Below, piece after piece: positions 35,877 to 46,415 of a DNA stretch of 64,000 bases. The stretch comes from Thermopolyspora flexuosa. GTDB lineage: Bacteria; Actinomycetota; Actinomycetes; Streptosporangiales; Streptosporangiaceae. The notes beneath the pieces were generated by a model that saw only the letters and a program-made list of their open reading frames with translations, searched no databases and had not been told where the DNA came from. The DNA lies in NCBI RefSeq assembly GCF_006716785.1, contig NZ_VFPQ01000001.1, forward strand, positions 1,178,001 through 1,242,000, in the 5' to 3' direction. A program made the position numbers and the translations under genes. Position 1 is the stretch's first letter; every line of letters starts with the position of its first letter.

Positions 35877-37513
35877 CTCCAGGCACGACGACCGCCTCAG
35901 CACAGTTCGGTCTTGGTGCCCGGCTCGCCGCGCTCGCCCGTATCGTCGAGCTCGGTGCCGGCCGGGTCGATCCCGAGATTCTCGACGAGGCCGGCCGCCT
36001 CCTCATGCGGGCCGGTGACCGGCTCCGGCTGTCCAGCGAGCACACCGTGGTGGCGCTCGCGGGCGGCACCGGCAGCGGGAAATCGTCGCTGTTCAACCGG
36101 ATCTCCGGGCTCGAGCTGTCGCCCACGGGAGTGCGGCGGCCCACCACGGCGCGCACGCACGCCTGCGTGTGGGGGCTGGAGGGGGCCGCGCCCCTGCTCG
36201 ACTGGCTGCAGATCCAGTGGCGGCACCGCTTCGCCCGGGCGAGCGCGCTCGACCGCGGGGAGAGCCGGCTGCACGGGCTCATCCTGCTCGACCTGCCCGA
36301 CCACGACTCGATCCGCGCGCTCAACGACTCCGAGGCCGAGCGGCTCATCAAGGCCGCCGACCTGGTCATCTGGGTGCTCGACCCGCAGAAGTACGCCGAC
36401 GCCTCGATCCACCGGCGGTACCTGTCCCAGCTCGTCGGGCACGAGGCCACCACGGTGTTCGTGCTCAACCAGGTGGACAAACTCTCCCCCGAGGAGCTCG
36501 TCGAGTGCGTCGGCGACCTCGCCGACCTGCTCAAGCGCGAGGGGGTGGAACACCCGCGGCTGGTGTCCACCTCGGCGCTCACCGGGCGGGGCATCGACGG
36601 GCTCAAGGGCGTGATCGCCGAGGCGGTCTCCCAGCGCCGCGCCGCCGTGCAGCGCATCGAGGCCGACCTCGACCACGTGGTCGCCGAGCTGGTCAGGTCG
36701 CTGCCCGCGCACGAGAACCCGGCCACGCCCACGACCGTGGACCCGGCGCGGCGGGAGGCGCTCACCCGGGCGCTGTGCGACGCGGTCGGGCTCACCGCGG
36801 TCGGCGAGGCGATGGAGAACGTGCAGATCGCCCGCGCCGAGGAGTGGGTCGGCTGGCCGTACGCGCGGTGGGCGGAGCGGCTGCGCCCCGACCCGCTGCA
36901 CAACCTGCGGCTGGGCGACCTGCGCGGGGAGATCGGCGACCTGGTGCGCAGCGGGGTGACCGCGCAGCCCGCCGAGGTGGCCACCGCGGTGCAGGGCCTG
37001 GTCGACGGGGTCACCGCCGGCCTGCCCGACCCCTGGGCCGACGGCGTGCGGGACGCGGTACGGCAGGCGTCGGCGGCGCTGCCGCAGCGGCTGTCGGAGG
37101 AGCTGTCCCGGATGGCGCCGCGACCGGACGAGGTGCCCGGCTGGTGGAAGGCGGTCAAGCTCGGCCAGTACGCCCTGGTCGGGCTGCTCCTCGCCGGGAT
37201 CCTGTGGACCATGGCGATCCTGGTGTACGGCGTGCTCGACGTGGCCGACGCGCCGGGCGCCCTCCTCGACGATCCCGGCGTGCTGCCGTGGCTCGCGCTG
37301 GTCATGGCCTCGGTGCTCGGGCTGGGCGCGTTCGCCGCGTCGGCCTGCCGCAACTTCATCCGGCGCAGCGCGGCCGCCGAGCGCGAGCGGCTCGAGCGGG
37401 AGATGCGCAAGCGCGTCGAGGCGATCGCCGAGGAGATGGTGATCGGGCCCGCCGAGCGCGAGCTGCAGCGTTGCAACGAGTTCTTCGGCGCGCTGTCCGT
37501 GGTCCGCCGCTGA
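35873..37513 (+). CDS. YfjP/dynamin-like membrane GTPase, second of tandem pair
   Basis: This 546-residue protein has the GTPase motifs GGTGSGKSS (about residue 65), VRRPTTAR (switch I), DLPDHD (about residue 142) and a clear G4 NQVDK near residue 199. Two hydrophobic helices lie near residues 430-450 and 465-490, then a charged C-terminal helix, a membrane-anchored layout as in bacterial dynamins. ATG 35873 overlaps the first GTPase stop (ATGA), so the two are probably made together and may work as a pair. Confidence 0.85.
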   Translation: MTPGTTTASAQFGLGARLAALARIVELGAGRVDPEILDEAGRLLMRAGDRLRLSSEHTVVALAGGTGSGKSSLFNRISGLELSPTGVRRPTTARTHACVWGLEGAAPLLDWLQIQWRHRFARASALDRGESRLHGLILLDLPDHDSIRALNDSEAERLIKAADLVIWVLDPQKYADASIHRRYLSQLVGHEATTVFVLNQVDKLSPEELVECVGDLADLLKREGVEHPRLVSTSALTGRGIDGLKGVIAEAVSQRRAAVQRIEADLDHVVAELVRSLPAHENPATPTTVDPARREALTRALCDAVGLTAVGEAMENVQIARAEEWVGWPYARWAERLRPDPLHNLRLGDLRGEIGDLVRSGVTAQPAEVATAVQGLVDGVTAGLPDPWADGVRDAVRQASAALPQRLSEELSRMAPRPDEVPGWWKAVKLGQYALVGLLLAGILWTMAILVYGVLDVADAPGALLDDPGVLPWLALVMASVLGLGAFAASACRNFIRRSAAAERERLEREMRKRVEAIAEEMVIGPAERELQRCNEFFGALSVVRR

Positions 37514-37660
37514 CGCTACCGGCGGGTATCCACAGAACCGGATTCGGGCGCCGTGTGGCGGGCCCGGATGCGGAATCGTTGCCTCCGCCGGAGGGCGCGA
37601 GCGCCGCCCTCCGGCCCGGAAGGCGGTCCGCGGGACCGGCTCGAGCGACAGGAGGCAACG

Positions 37661-38278
37661 ATGAACGACGTCTACATCACGCTGACCGGCAACGTCACCC
37701 ATGATCCCCGGCAGTACCCCCTCGCGGACGGCTCCCGCGTCACCGCGATCCGGGTGGCCACCTCCCGCCGCTACCTCGACCGGCGGACCCAGGAGTGGAT
37801 GAGCTCCCCGCCCTCCTTCTACGCGGTGCGCTGCTATCGCGGCCTCGCCGACAACGTCGCCCAGTCGATCCGGCGCGGCCATCCGGTCGTGGTGCACGGG
37901 CGGCTGCGCATCCGGGAGTTCGAGCGCGACGGCGAGCGCCGGGTGATCGCCGAGGTCGAGGCGAGCTCCGTCGGCCATGACCTGAAGTGGGGCATCGCCA
38001 CGTTCGAGAAGCCGCCGCGGGCGATGCGCGCCGTGCCCGGCGGCGGGCACGGGTCGGGCGACGCCGGCGACGGCGCGGAGTGGGCCGGCGACGTGCCGGG
38101 AGATCCCGAAGGCGCCGGTCATGGCGGTGGTCCCGTCGATTCCGCCGATCCCGCCGACCCCGCGGCCGGCCTTCTCGGCGACGATCCCGCCCCCATGGTC
38201 ACGGCCGACATGGTCACGGCCGACGCCGCCTGGGGCGACGACGAGCGGCGGCCGGCCGCGGGCGGCATCGCGGCCTAG
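37661..38278 (+). CDS. single-stranded DNA-binding protein (SSB), lacking acidic tip
   Basis: This 205-residue protein has an N-terminal OB fold of about 110 residues (MNDVYITLTGNVTHDPRQYP, FYAVRCYRGLADNVAQSIRR, VVVHGRLRIREFERDGERR). A Gly/Asp/Ala-rich tail of about 90 residues contains a tandem MVTADMVTAD repeat. The usual acidic DDDxPF tip that recruits partner proteins is absent; the protein ends AAGGIAA. It is therefore more likely a second, specialised SSB than the replicative one. ATG 37661 has AGGAGG five bases upstream. It lies between the GTPase pair and the GGDEF gene. Confidence 0.88.
   Translation: MNDVYITLTGNVTHDPRQYPLADGSRVTAIRVATSRRYLDRRTQEWMSSPPSFYAVRCYRGLADNVAQSIRRGHPVVVHGRLRIREFERDGERRVIAEVEASSVGHDLKWGIATFEKPPRAMRAVPGGGHGSGDAGDGAEWAGDVPGDPEGAGHGGGPVDSADPADPAAGLLGDDPAPMVTADMVTADAAWGDDERRPAAGGIAA
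38195..38224 (+). repeat. 15-bp perfect tandem duplication in SSB tail
   Basis: ATGGTCACGGCCGAC occurs twice in tandem (38195-38209 and 38210-38224) and encodes MVTAD-MVTAD near the C-terminus. It is in frame, so it adds five residues. Confidence 0.85.
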
Positions 38279-38665
38279 CCCTGGCGACCCCGTCCGGGGC
38301 GGTCATGGCGCCGGGCCGGCGTGGGCACGGCCGTGGCCGCCTCGGCGCCGGGGGACGGGGGAGGGGCGCTCGGCGATGGGGGAGGGGGCATCGGCGGTAC
38401 CGGGTCGGTCCTCACCGGAGGGCGAAGGCCTACCGGAGCCGGCCGATGGCGCAACACAGGGTGAGAACGCGGATTCAAGTCCAGATGACGCCTTGCGTCA
38501 TGGCCTGCTCCTTTCCACTCGATCCGCTGCCGGATACGCGGATCCACCCAAGGCAGCCTATCGGTTTCCGTCGCACATCGCACAGTCCGCAACTATTGTG
38601 TTACACATCGGAGTCGTCCCTGCGGCGGCTCGTGACGAGGCGATCGATGTGTTTTGGGGGATGCG
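38279..38665. other. intergenic region before GGDEF gene
   Basis: No gene is supported in these 387 bases; the Arg-rich frames here lack any domain. The part near 38450-38640 is less GC-rich (for example CAACTATTGTGTTACAC) and probably contains the promoter of the diguanylate cyclase gene. Confidence 0.4.
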
Positions 38666-39955
38666 ATGGTGGCCGCCGATCCGGTCTCAGCCAAGCCGCG
38701 TGGCGTCATCGCCGCACGAGCCGCCCGATGGCCGCTGTTGGGCGAGCGGCGCGCCCTCGTCGGCTACGTCTGCTGCATCGTGGCGCTCTATCTCGTCACG
38801 CTCTCCGGGGCCCTGCTCGCGACCCGGCTGGAGGGACGCGACCTGGCGACGTTCGCCGCCCTGCTCGCCTGCGGCGCCGTGTGCATCGAGGCGCGCCGCC
38901 GGCTCGGGGTCCCGGCCGGCGTCTCCCGCGACCTGCTGTCGGCCTGGTGGCTCCCGGCCGCGCTGCTGCTGCCCCCGGCCTACGCGCTGCTGCTCCCGCT
39001 TCCCCTGCAGTTCCTCCTCCACCTCCGGGTGCGGGAGACGGTGGTCTACCGCCGGGTGTTCAGCGCGGCCGCGATCGGGCTCGCGGCGGGCGCCGCCTCG
39101 ATGGCCTTCCACTGGCTCGCCCCGGCGGGCGACGGCCTCGCGCTCGGGGTGAACGCGACGGTGCCCCTCGCGATCGGCTGCGGGGTGGTGTTCACGGTGC
39201 TCAACACCGCGCTGATCGCGATCGCCGCGCACACCGCCGAACCGCGCACCCCGTGGCGGCAGCTGCTGTGGGACCGGGAGAGCGCCACCCTCGACCTCGT
39301 CGAGCTGTGCCTGGGGGTGCTCGTCACCATCGCGTTCGCGCTGAGCCCGTGGCTGCTGCTGGTCACGCTGCCGCCGATCGTGCTGCTGCAGCGCAGCCTG
39401 CTGCACGCCCAGCTCCAGGCGGCGGCGCGCACCGACGGCAAGACCGGCCTGCTCAACGCCGCCGCGTGGCAGCGCGAGGCGGAGACCGAGATCGTCCGGG
39501 CCCGGCGCACCGGGCAGACGCTCGCCCTCATCATCCTCGACATCGACCACTTCAAGCAGGTCAACGACAAGCACGGCCATCTCGTCGGGGACCGGGTGCT
39601 CGCCGGCGTGGCCGCCACGCTGCGCTCCCAGGTGCGGGAGTATGACGTGGTGGGCCGGTTCGGCGGTGAGGAGTTCGTGGTCCTGCTGCCGAACACCGAG
39701 GTCGTCGAGGCGCGCAACGTCGCCGAGCGGCTGCGCATGCACGTCGCCCACATGGCGGTCCCGGTCAACGACGCCGCCATCACCGTCACCGTGTCGGCCG
39801 GGGTCGCGGTGATGAACCTCCACGGCGAGGACCTGCTCGACCTGCTCGCCGCAGCCGACCTCGCCCTCTACCGCGCCAAGGAGCTCGGCCGGGACCGGGT
39901 CTGCCTGCCCGCCCCCGGCCACACCCCGCCCGAGCACCGCCGCCCGCGGTCGTGA
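38666..39955 (+). CDS. membrane-bound diguanylate cyclase (GGDEF)
   Basis: This 429-residue protein has an N-terminal block of about six to seven hydrophobic helices (residues about 28-245) of no recognised named family. A C-terminal GGDEF domain begins near DGKTGLLNAAAWQREAE. The active site is an intact GGEEF near residue 333, preceded by REYD, a canonical RxxD product-inhibition site five residues before it. It should make c-di-GMP, a signal that controls development and antibiotic production in actinomycetes. ATG 38666 follows GGGGG at 38656-38660; TTG 38654 is an alternative. Confidence 0.92.
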   Translation: MVAADPVSAKPRGVIAARAARWPLLGERRALVGYVCCIVALYLVTLSGALLATRLEGRDLATFAALLACGAVCIEARRRLGVPAGVSRDLLSAWWLPAALLLPPAYALLLPLPLQFLLHLRVRETVVYRRVFSAAAIGLAAGAASMAFHWLAPAGDGLALGVNATVPLAIGCGVVFTVLNTALIAIAAHTAEPRTPWRQLLWDRESATLDLVELCLGVLVTIAFALSPWLLLVTLPPIVLLQRSLLHAQLQAAARTDGKTGLLNAAAWQREAETEIVRARRTGQTLALIILDIDHFKQVNDKHGHLVGDRVLAGVAATLRSQVREYDVVGRFGGEEFVVLLPNTEVVEARNVAERLRMHVAHMAVPVNDAAITVTVSAGVAVMNLHGEDLLDLLAAADLALYRAKELGRDRVCLPAPGHTPPEHRRPRS

Positions 39956-40029
39956 AACGCCCGCGATGCCCGGCATCGGCGGCGACGCACGCCCGTTAGC
40001 AGTGCTACACGCCCACTAAGCTGGAGGGC

Positions 40030-41694
<1,665 letters not shown>

Positions 41695-41704
41695 TCCGCA
41701 GAAG

Positions 41705-41728
41705 CCGCCGCGCACCGGCGCGGCGGCA
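41705..41728. terminator. bidirectional hairpin terminator
   Basis: A perfect 10-bp stem (GCCGCCGCGC at 41705-41714 against 41719-41728) has a four-base loop. It is 10 bases after the ettA stop and between convergent genes. Confidence 0.75.
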
Positions 41729-41760
41729 CCGGCGGCACGGGAGGGGCGCCGCGGCCCGGT

Positions 41761-43314
41761 TCAGCGGGCGGCGAGCCATGCGGCGGTGTCCGGCGGCAGC
41801 CCGTCCGCGGTCAGCGGGCCGCTGGCGGCGAGCATCGTGCGGTGCGGCGGCAGGGCCACGTGCCCGCGGCCGCAGTTGAGCACGCAGATCAGGTCGCCGC
41901 GGGCGAAGGCGAGCACCTTGTCGGGCGAGTCGAGCCAGCCGATCCGGTCCGGCAGCGCGCCGACGAGGCTCCGCCGGAGCGCGAGCACCTTCCGGTAGAA
42001 GGAGAGCATCGACTCCGGGTCGGCGAGCTGGCGCTCCACGGTGAGCTCGGCCCAGTCCGCCGGCTGGGGCAGCCACGGCGCCGCCGACCCGGTGAGCGAG
42101 AAGCCGAACGGCGGGCGGGAGCCCGACCAGGGGAGCGGGACGCGGCAGCCGTCGCGTCCCGGCACCTCGCCCCCGGTGCGGAAGAAGGTGGGATCCTGGC
42201 GCACCTCGGGCGGAAGGTCCGTCACCTCGGGTAGGCCGAGTTCCTCTCCCTGGTAGAGGTAGACCGAGCCCGGCAGGGCGAGCATCGCGAGCACGGCTGC
42301 CCGGGCCCGCGCCGCGCCCACGCCCGGCTCCGGCGCGCCCTCGGCGTACCGGGTGACGTGCCGTACCACGTCGTGGTTGGAGAGCACCCAGGTGGGCGCC
42401 GCGCCGAGCGCGGCGAGGGTGTCGTCGATGACCGAGCGGAACGCGGCGGCGTCCCAGGGCGCCTCCAGCCAGGCGAAGTTGAAGCACTGGTGCAGCTCGT
42501 CGCCGCGCACGTACCGGGCGAGGTCCTCCACCGAGTCGGTCCACACCTCGCCGACGAGCATGCGGTGACCGTCGAACCGGTCGAGCAGCTTGCGCCACTC
42601 CCGGTAGACGTCGTGCACCTCCGGCCGGCCCCAGATCGGGGTGCCGGAGCGCAGGTCCTGCGCCTCCTCCGGGATCGACGGCAGCGCCTCGTCCTTGTAC
42701 AGGCCCATCGCCACGTCGATACGGAAGCCGTCCACCCCGCGGCCGAGCCAGAACCGCAGGATGTCGAGGAACTCGGCGTGGATCTCGGGGTTGCGCCAGT
42801 TGAGGTCCGGCTGCTCGGGCGCGAACAGGTGGAGGTACCACTGCCCGTCCGGCACCTGCGTCCACGCCGGGCCCCCGAACACCGACCGCCAGTTGTTCGG
42901 CGGCCCGCCGTCGACGCCGTCCCGGAAGATGTACCGGTCGCGCTCGGGCGAGCCCTTGGGCGCCGCCAGCGCCTCGCGGAACCACGGGTGCGCCGAGGAG
43001 GTGTGGTTCGGCACCAGGTCGACGATGACCTTCAGGTCGTGGGCGTGCGCGTCGGCGACCAGCCGGTCGAACGTGGCGAGGTCCCCGAAGAGCGGGTCCA
43101 CGTCGCGGTGGTCCGCCACGTCGTAGCCCCCGTCGACCATGGGCGACCGGTAGAACGGGGTGAGCCACACGGCGTCCACGCCGAGCGCGGACAGGTACGG
43201 CAGGCGCCGCCGTACCCCCTCGAGGTCCCCCACCCCGTCACCGTCGGCGTCGGCGAAGCTGCGCACGTAGATCTGATAGACGACGGCGTCGTGCCACCAG
43301 GGGAGTGTCTCCAT
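41761..43314 (-). CDS. GH13 alpha-glucosidase / oligo-1,6-glucosidase
   Basis: This 517-residue cytoplasmic GH13 enzyme opens the barrel with WWHDAVVYQIYVRSFADADG. The conserved VDLVPNHTS is the region I motif. The candidate nucleophile is Asp200 in GFRIDVAMG, the acid/base Glu256 in LVGEVWTDS, and the third acid Asp315 in SNHDVVRH. The length and loop order fit oligo-1,6-glucosidase and alpha-glucosidase (glycosyl cleavage of short alpha-glucans), but exact specificity is not fixed. ATG 43314 has GGAGACAC nearby. It is monocistronic and converges with ettA. Confidence 0.9.
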   Translation of the reverse strand: METLPWWHDAVVYQIYVRSFADADGDGVGDLEGVRRRLPYLSALGVDAVWLTPFYRSPMVDGGYDVADHRDVDPLFGDLATFDRLVADAHAHDLKVIVDLVPNHTSSAHPWFREALAAPKGSPERDRYIFRDGVDGGPPNNWRSVFGGPAWTQVPDGQWYLHLFAPEQPDLNWRNPEIHAEFLDILRFWLGRGVDGFRIDVAMGLYKDEALPSIPEEAQDLRSGTPIWGRPEVHDVYREWRKLLDRFDGHRMLVGEVWTDSVEDLARYVRGDELHQCFNFAWLEAPWDAAAFRSVIDDTLAALGAAPTWVLSNHDVVRHVTRYAEGAPEPGVGAARARAAVLAMLALPGSVYLYQGEELGLPEVTDLPPEVRQDPTFFRTGGEVPGRDGCRVPLPWSGSRPPFGFSLTGSAAPWLPQPADWAELTVERQLADPESMLSFYRKVLALRRSLVGALPDRIGWLDSPDKVLAFARGDLICVLNCGRGHVALPPHRTMLAASGPLTADGLPPDTAAWLAAR

Positions 43315-43457
43315 GGTGACAGGGCTGCCCGCGATGGCCGGGCGCTACGCCTGACGCCCGGCCGGACGGCCGGGGCGGGACACCGCCGGCCCGCTCGCCG
43401 CGAGCGGGGACCCTCGGCCCCGGGAGCCGGGCGTCGCCGTCGCCCGCGTGGCCACCG

Positions 43458-43865
43458 TCAGGTTGGGGTGTTGACGAGGCTGTGCGCGGCGTACACGAGG
43501 TAGTCCCACAGCTGCGCCTCCAGCTCCGGCGCCAGCTCCAGCTCCTGCACCGCGTCGTACATGTGCTTGAGCCAGGCGTCGCGCTCGGCCTCGCCGATGG
43601 CGAACGGCGCGTGCCGCATGCGCAGCCGCGGGTGGCCGCGCCGCTCGCTGTAGGTCCGCGGGCCGCCCCAGTACTGCATGAGGAACAGCCGCAGCCGCTC
43701 CTCGGCGCCGGACAGGTCCTCCTCGGGATAGAGCGGCCGCAGCAGCGGATCCTGGGCGACACCCTCGTAGAAGCGGCGCACGAGCCTGCGGAAGGTCTCC
43801 TCGCCGCCTACGGCCTCGTAGAAGGTCTGCTTCGCCTGGTCGGGGGTTGCTGGCTGTTGGGACAT
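43458..43865 (-). CDS. group II truncated hemoglobin (GlbO-like)
   Basis: This 135-residue protein has the 2-over-2 globin fold of the truncated family. Recognised segments are [43 protein letters not shown], the proximal His region [18 protein letters not shown] with the group II Trp in the following helix, and a short C-terminal helix. GlbO proteins bind oxygen or NO and can protect respiration. ATG 43865 is used; an in-frame ATG 43877 adds four residues, and the ribosome site is not clear for either. It is about 140 bases upstream of the GH13 gene in the same orientation. Confidence 0.9.
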   Translation of the reverse strand: MSQQPATPDQAKQTFYEAVGGEETFRRLVRRFYEGVAQDPLLRPLYPEEDLSGAEERLRLFLMQYWGGPRTYSERRGHPRLRMRHAPFAIGEAERDAWLKHMYDAVQELELAPELEAQLWDYLVYAAHSLVNTPT

Positions 43866-44167
43866 TCCTCGGCTCATCTCCGTGAGGACGTGGTACTCGC
43901 TGTGCGCGAACCGGGGGGCGTCCGCCGGCGGACGGCGACCGTGCCGGGAGCGCGTCGCCACCGCCGTCTCGGCACGCGGAACGGCACGCTCCCAGGGTAC
44001 GGCCTCACCCCCGGTGGGCCGGCGGACGGGCCACCGGCCCTCCCGGCGTCCACGCGGCCTGCCGTACGGCGTGCCGGGCGCGGTGCCGAGACCGGCGACA
44101 CGCGCGGGACCGGGCCGCCGCCGGGACGGACGGGCCGCCCGGACGCCGGGTGGGGCCTGCGCGGCCG
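43866..44167. other. intergenic region between globin and mscS genes
   Basis: No gene is supported in these 302 bases. The frames present are Arg/Pro/Gly-rich and lack any domain. The promoter of the globin gene (minus strand) should lie in its left part. Confidence 0.4.
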
Positions 44168-45304
44168 TCAGGACGCCGCGGCGAACGGCACGCCCTTCTC
44201 GTCGAGCGCGTGCTTGATGCGCACCCGCAGCTCGCGCGCGACCTCGTTCTGCTTGCCGGGCATGGTCTTGGCGGTCACCCGGAAGAGCATCGCCGAGTCG
44301 GAGATCTGCTCCAGGGCGTACACCTTGGGCTCCTCGACGATCACCAGGTCGCGCATGCCGGGCTCCTCCCACAGCCCGTTCGCGATGGACTTGAGCAGCT
44401 CGCGGACCTCCTCGATGTCGGCGTCGTACGGCACCGGCACGTCGACCAGCGCCCGCGACCAGCCCTGCGACTCGTTGCCCACCCGGCTGATCGTGCCGTT
44501 GCGGATGTACCACACGCGGCCGTCGGCGTCCCGCAGCCGGGTGATGCGCAGCGTCACGGCCTCGACGGTGCCGGTGGCCGGACCGGCGTCGATGATGTCG
44601 CCGACGCCGTACTGGTCCTCCAGCAGCATGAACATGCCGGAGATGAAGTCCTTCACCAGCTCCTGCGCGCCGAAGCCGATCGCGATGCCGAGGATGCCCA
44701 CGCTGGTGAGCAGCGGCGCGAGGTTCATGCCGAAGCGGGCGAGCACCATCAGGAACGCGGTGCCCATGATCACGACGGTGGCGACGTGCCGCAGCACCGA
44801 CCCCATCGTCTCGGCCCGCTGCCGGCGCCGCTCGGTGAGCAGCACCTGGGCGGCGTCCGTCTGCTGGCCGGACCGGGCGCGCAGCTTCTCCGGGAGCACA
44901 CCCTGCGCGGCCTTGCGGGTGATGCGCTCGATCAGGCGGAGCACCAGCTTCCGCAGGACGAACGCGCCCGCCAGGATGAGGACGATCGTGATCAGCCAGG
45001 CGGCGAACGGTGCCCAGCCCTTCGGCAGGATGCCCTCCACCAGCGGGCAGATCACGTCGTTCGATGAGGTGCAGGTGGAGAGCACCGCCTCGGTGAGCGC
45101 CTCCGGGTCCGGAAGCACCAGGTCGGTCGGATCCGGCGTGGAGGTGGCCTCCGGGGTCGGCTCCGGCGTGGGCGCCGGGGTGGCCTCCGCCGTCGGCGCG
45201 GGAGTGCCTTCCGATGTGGGGGCCGGGGTCGCCGGGGCGTCGGACGGGTCCGCGGACGGGTTCGCCTCCGGCGTCGGGGCAGGTGCGAGCGATCGCAGGA
45301 ACAC
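44168..45304 (-). CDS. MscS-type mechanosensitive ion channel
   Basis: This 378-residue protein has an unusual extracytoplasmic-type N-terminus of about 65 residues made of Pro/Thr/Ala/Glu repeats ([20 protein letters not shown]). Three hydrophobic helices follow near residues 98-120, 165-187 and 195-210. The pore-lining helix has [20 protein letters not shown] and the beta domain [20 protein letters not shown]. MscS channels open under membrane tension to release osmolytes. The start is GTG 45304 with GAGG nine bases before. The 3' end is about 300 bases from the globin gene. Confidence 0.9.
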   Translation of the reverse strand: MFLRSLAPAPTPEANPSADPSDAPATPAPTSEGTPAPTAEATPAPTPEPTPEATSTPDPTDLVLPDPEALTEAVLSTCTSSNDVICPLVEGILPKGWAPFAAWLITIVLILAGAFVLRKLVLRLIERITRKAAQGVLPEKLRARSGQQTDAAQVLLTERRRQRAETMGSVLRHVATVVIMGTAFLMVLARFGMNLAPLLTSVGILGIAIGFGAQELVKDFISGMFMLLEDQYGVGDIIDAGPATGTVEAVTLRITRLRDADGRVWYIRNGTISRVGNESQGWSRALVDVPVPYDADIEEVRELLKSIANGLWEEPGMRDLVIVEEPKVYALEQISDSAMLFRVTAKTMPGKQNEVARELRVRIKHALDEKGVPFAAAS

Positions 45305-45819
45305 TTACGGGATCCTCGGGGATTGGTTCGGTCGGCGGTTGGTCATACCTCGGTCAACCATAGTGATACCGCCGAGCTGCCACCGCCGACCGAACCGGCC
45401 GCCGCGACCTCCGCGCCGTCAAGAGGGGGCGCCGGGCCCGACCGCCGGATCAGGCCCGTATCGCCCCACGCGGCGGCCCGGCCGGTAGGCGCACCCGGAA
45501 ACACCTGCCGGCCGTCCCCTCGCCGGGGTGGGGTCCCGGCGCCGCCCGGCACCGCCGTACCGGCGGCCCGGGCGGAGCTTTACGCCGCGGGTGGAATTTC
45601 GAATCCGAATCTGACTCGGGTGAATCCGAGTATGACTCGGATGTCTGACTCGGTACCGTGTTCGATTCCGGCGAATCAGGAATTGACGTATTGTTCCGAC
45701 TTGACGAGAATTCGCGAAAATGATCCCGGAGCCGGCGCGGCAGGCAACGCCCGGACCCTCCGGCGCGTTCCGCACCGCCGCCGCGCCGACCCCGGGGACG
45801 CCGCGGTGGGCGCGTGCCT
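45305..45819. other. intergenic region with AT-rich repeat patch
   Basis: The gap holds 515 bases. Between about 45585 and 45730 the sequence is strikingly less GC-rich than the surrounding 70-75% GC genome, and it contains 21-bp direct repeats with dyads (listed separately). No gene is supported. It lies upstream of mscS on the minus strand, and its other side is the 3' end of the 90-residue gene. Confidence 0.7.
45601..45654. repeat. 21-bp direct repeats with CCGAGT/ACTCGG dyads
   Basis: GAATCCGAnTnTGACTCGG occurs at 45601-45619 and 45622-45640, 21 bases apart with 18 of 21 matches. A partial third copy (TGACTCGG) is at 45646-45653. CCGAGT-ATG-ACTCGG at 45626-45640 is a perfect dyad, and ACTCGG-N6-CCGAGT at 45614-45631 is another. 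It looks like a binding-site array or a small structured RNA; which is unknown. Confidence 0.8.
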
Positions 45820-45838
45820 CTAGTCGCCCACCGCGGCG
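45799..45838 (-). terminator. hairpin over the end of the 90-residue gene
   Basis: A perfect 14-bp stem (CGCCGCGGTGGGCG at 45799-45812 against 45825-45838) with a 12-base loop spans the stop codon of the minus-strand gene. The terminator stem includes the last codons. Confidence 0.65.
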
Positions 45839-46092
45839 AGCACTCGGGCCACCTTCGTCGCGGCGCCGGCCGGATCGTCCGCCCGGTGCATGCGCTCGCC
45901 CCACGACCACCAGTAGTAATCGGTCGCCGCCTGCGGACGGCAGGTGACGTTCTCGGTGAGACTGGTCGCCTTCGGATTGATCACACGCACGAAGGCGCGG
46001 CCCGACGACGTGCGCACCACGCGGGCGAGCAGGCCGCGTGCGTCCAGTTCCGACACCAAGCGCTCCAGGTGACCGAGGTGGTCCTCGCGCAC
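45820..46092 (-). CDS. small conserved protein, divergent from XRE regulator
   Basis: The 90-residue protein begins with a helical LGHLERLVSELDARGLLARVV, then a beta-like RAFVRVINPKATSLTENVTC and a Trp/Tyr-rich DYYWWSWGERMHRADD. It resembles small hypothetical proteins found beside XRE/TPR regulators in actinomycetes, but no function is known. GTG 46092 is chosen because GAGGAGGAC lies about eight bases upstream; longer frames to 46401 run through the intergenic region. Divergent from the XRE gene with a 323-base gap. Confidence 0.75.
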   Translation of the reverse strand: MREDHLGHLERLVSELDARGLLARVVRTSSGRAFVRVINPKATSLTENVTCRPQAATDYYWWSWGERMHRADDPAGAATKVARVLAAVGD

Positions 46093-46415
46093 CGTATGTC
46101 CTCCTCGTACGGCGGGCCTCTTCGGTCCCGCGCCTGCTTTTCCGGTCGGCTCAAGATGACCGACATCGTCAAATGGCGCAACGGACCTTTGAGGCGGCCG
46201 TGGATGGGGGATACCCCAATCAGGGTTATAGAAGCGCTCCGAAGGAGGACGATCCTTAGCCGAATTCCGCAAGACTCGTTCCCCAGCAGACCTCGTCTGG
46301 TCCATTATTCTCTGTAGGCGTAGCGCAACCCGCCGGTAACAGTGAGTCAGGGGGCGGTCGACCGGGCGGGGACTCGGCAGGGCGGTCACGTGCCGCCCCA
46401 AGGAGAAGGGCTGTC
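46093..46415. other. divergent promoter region
   Basis: The 323-base gap lies between the small gene and the XRE regulator, and presumably carries both promoters. Sequences such as GGGATACCCCAATCAGGG and GGTTATAGAAG are AT-richer than the surroundings. No operator could be assigned. Confidence 0.4.

Noticed and set aside
43458-44513. long minus-strand frame extending the globin gene
   Set aside because: The first 215 residues lack globin similarity and are Arg/Pro-rich; the globin starts near 43865.
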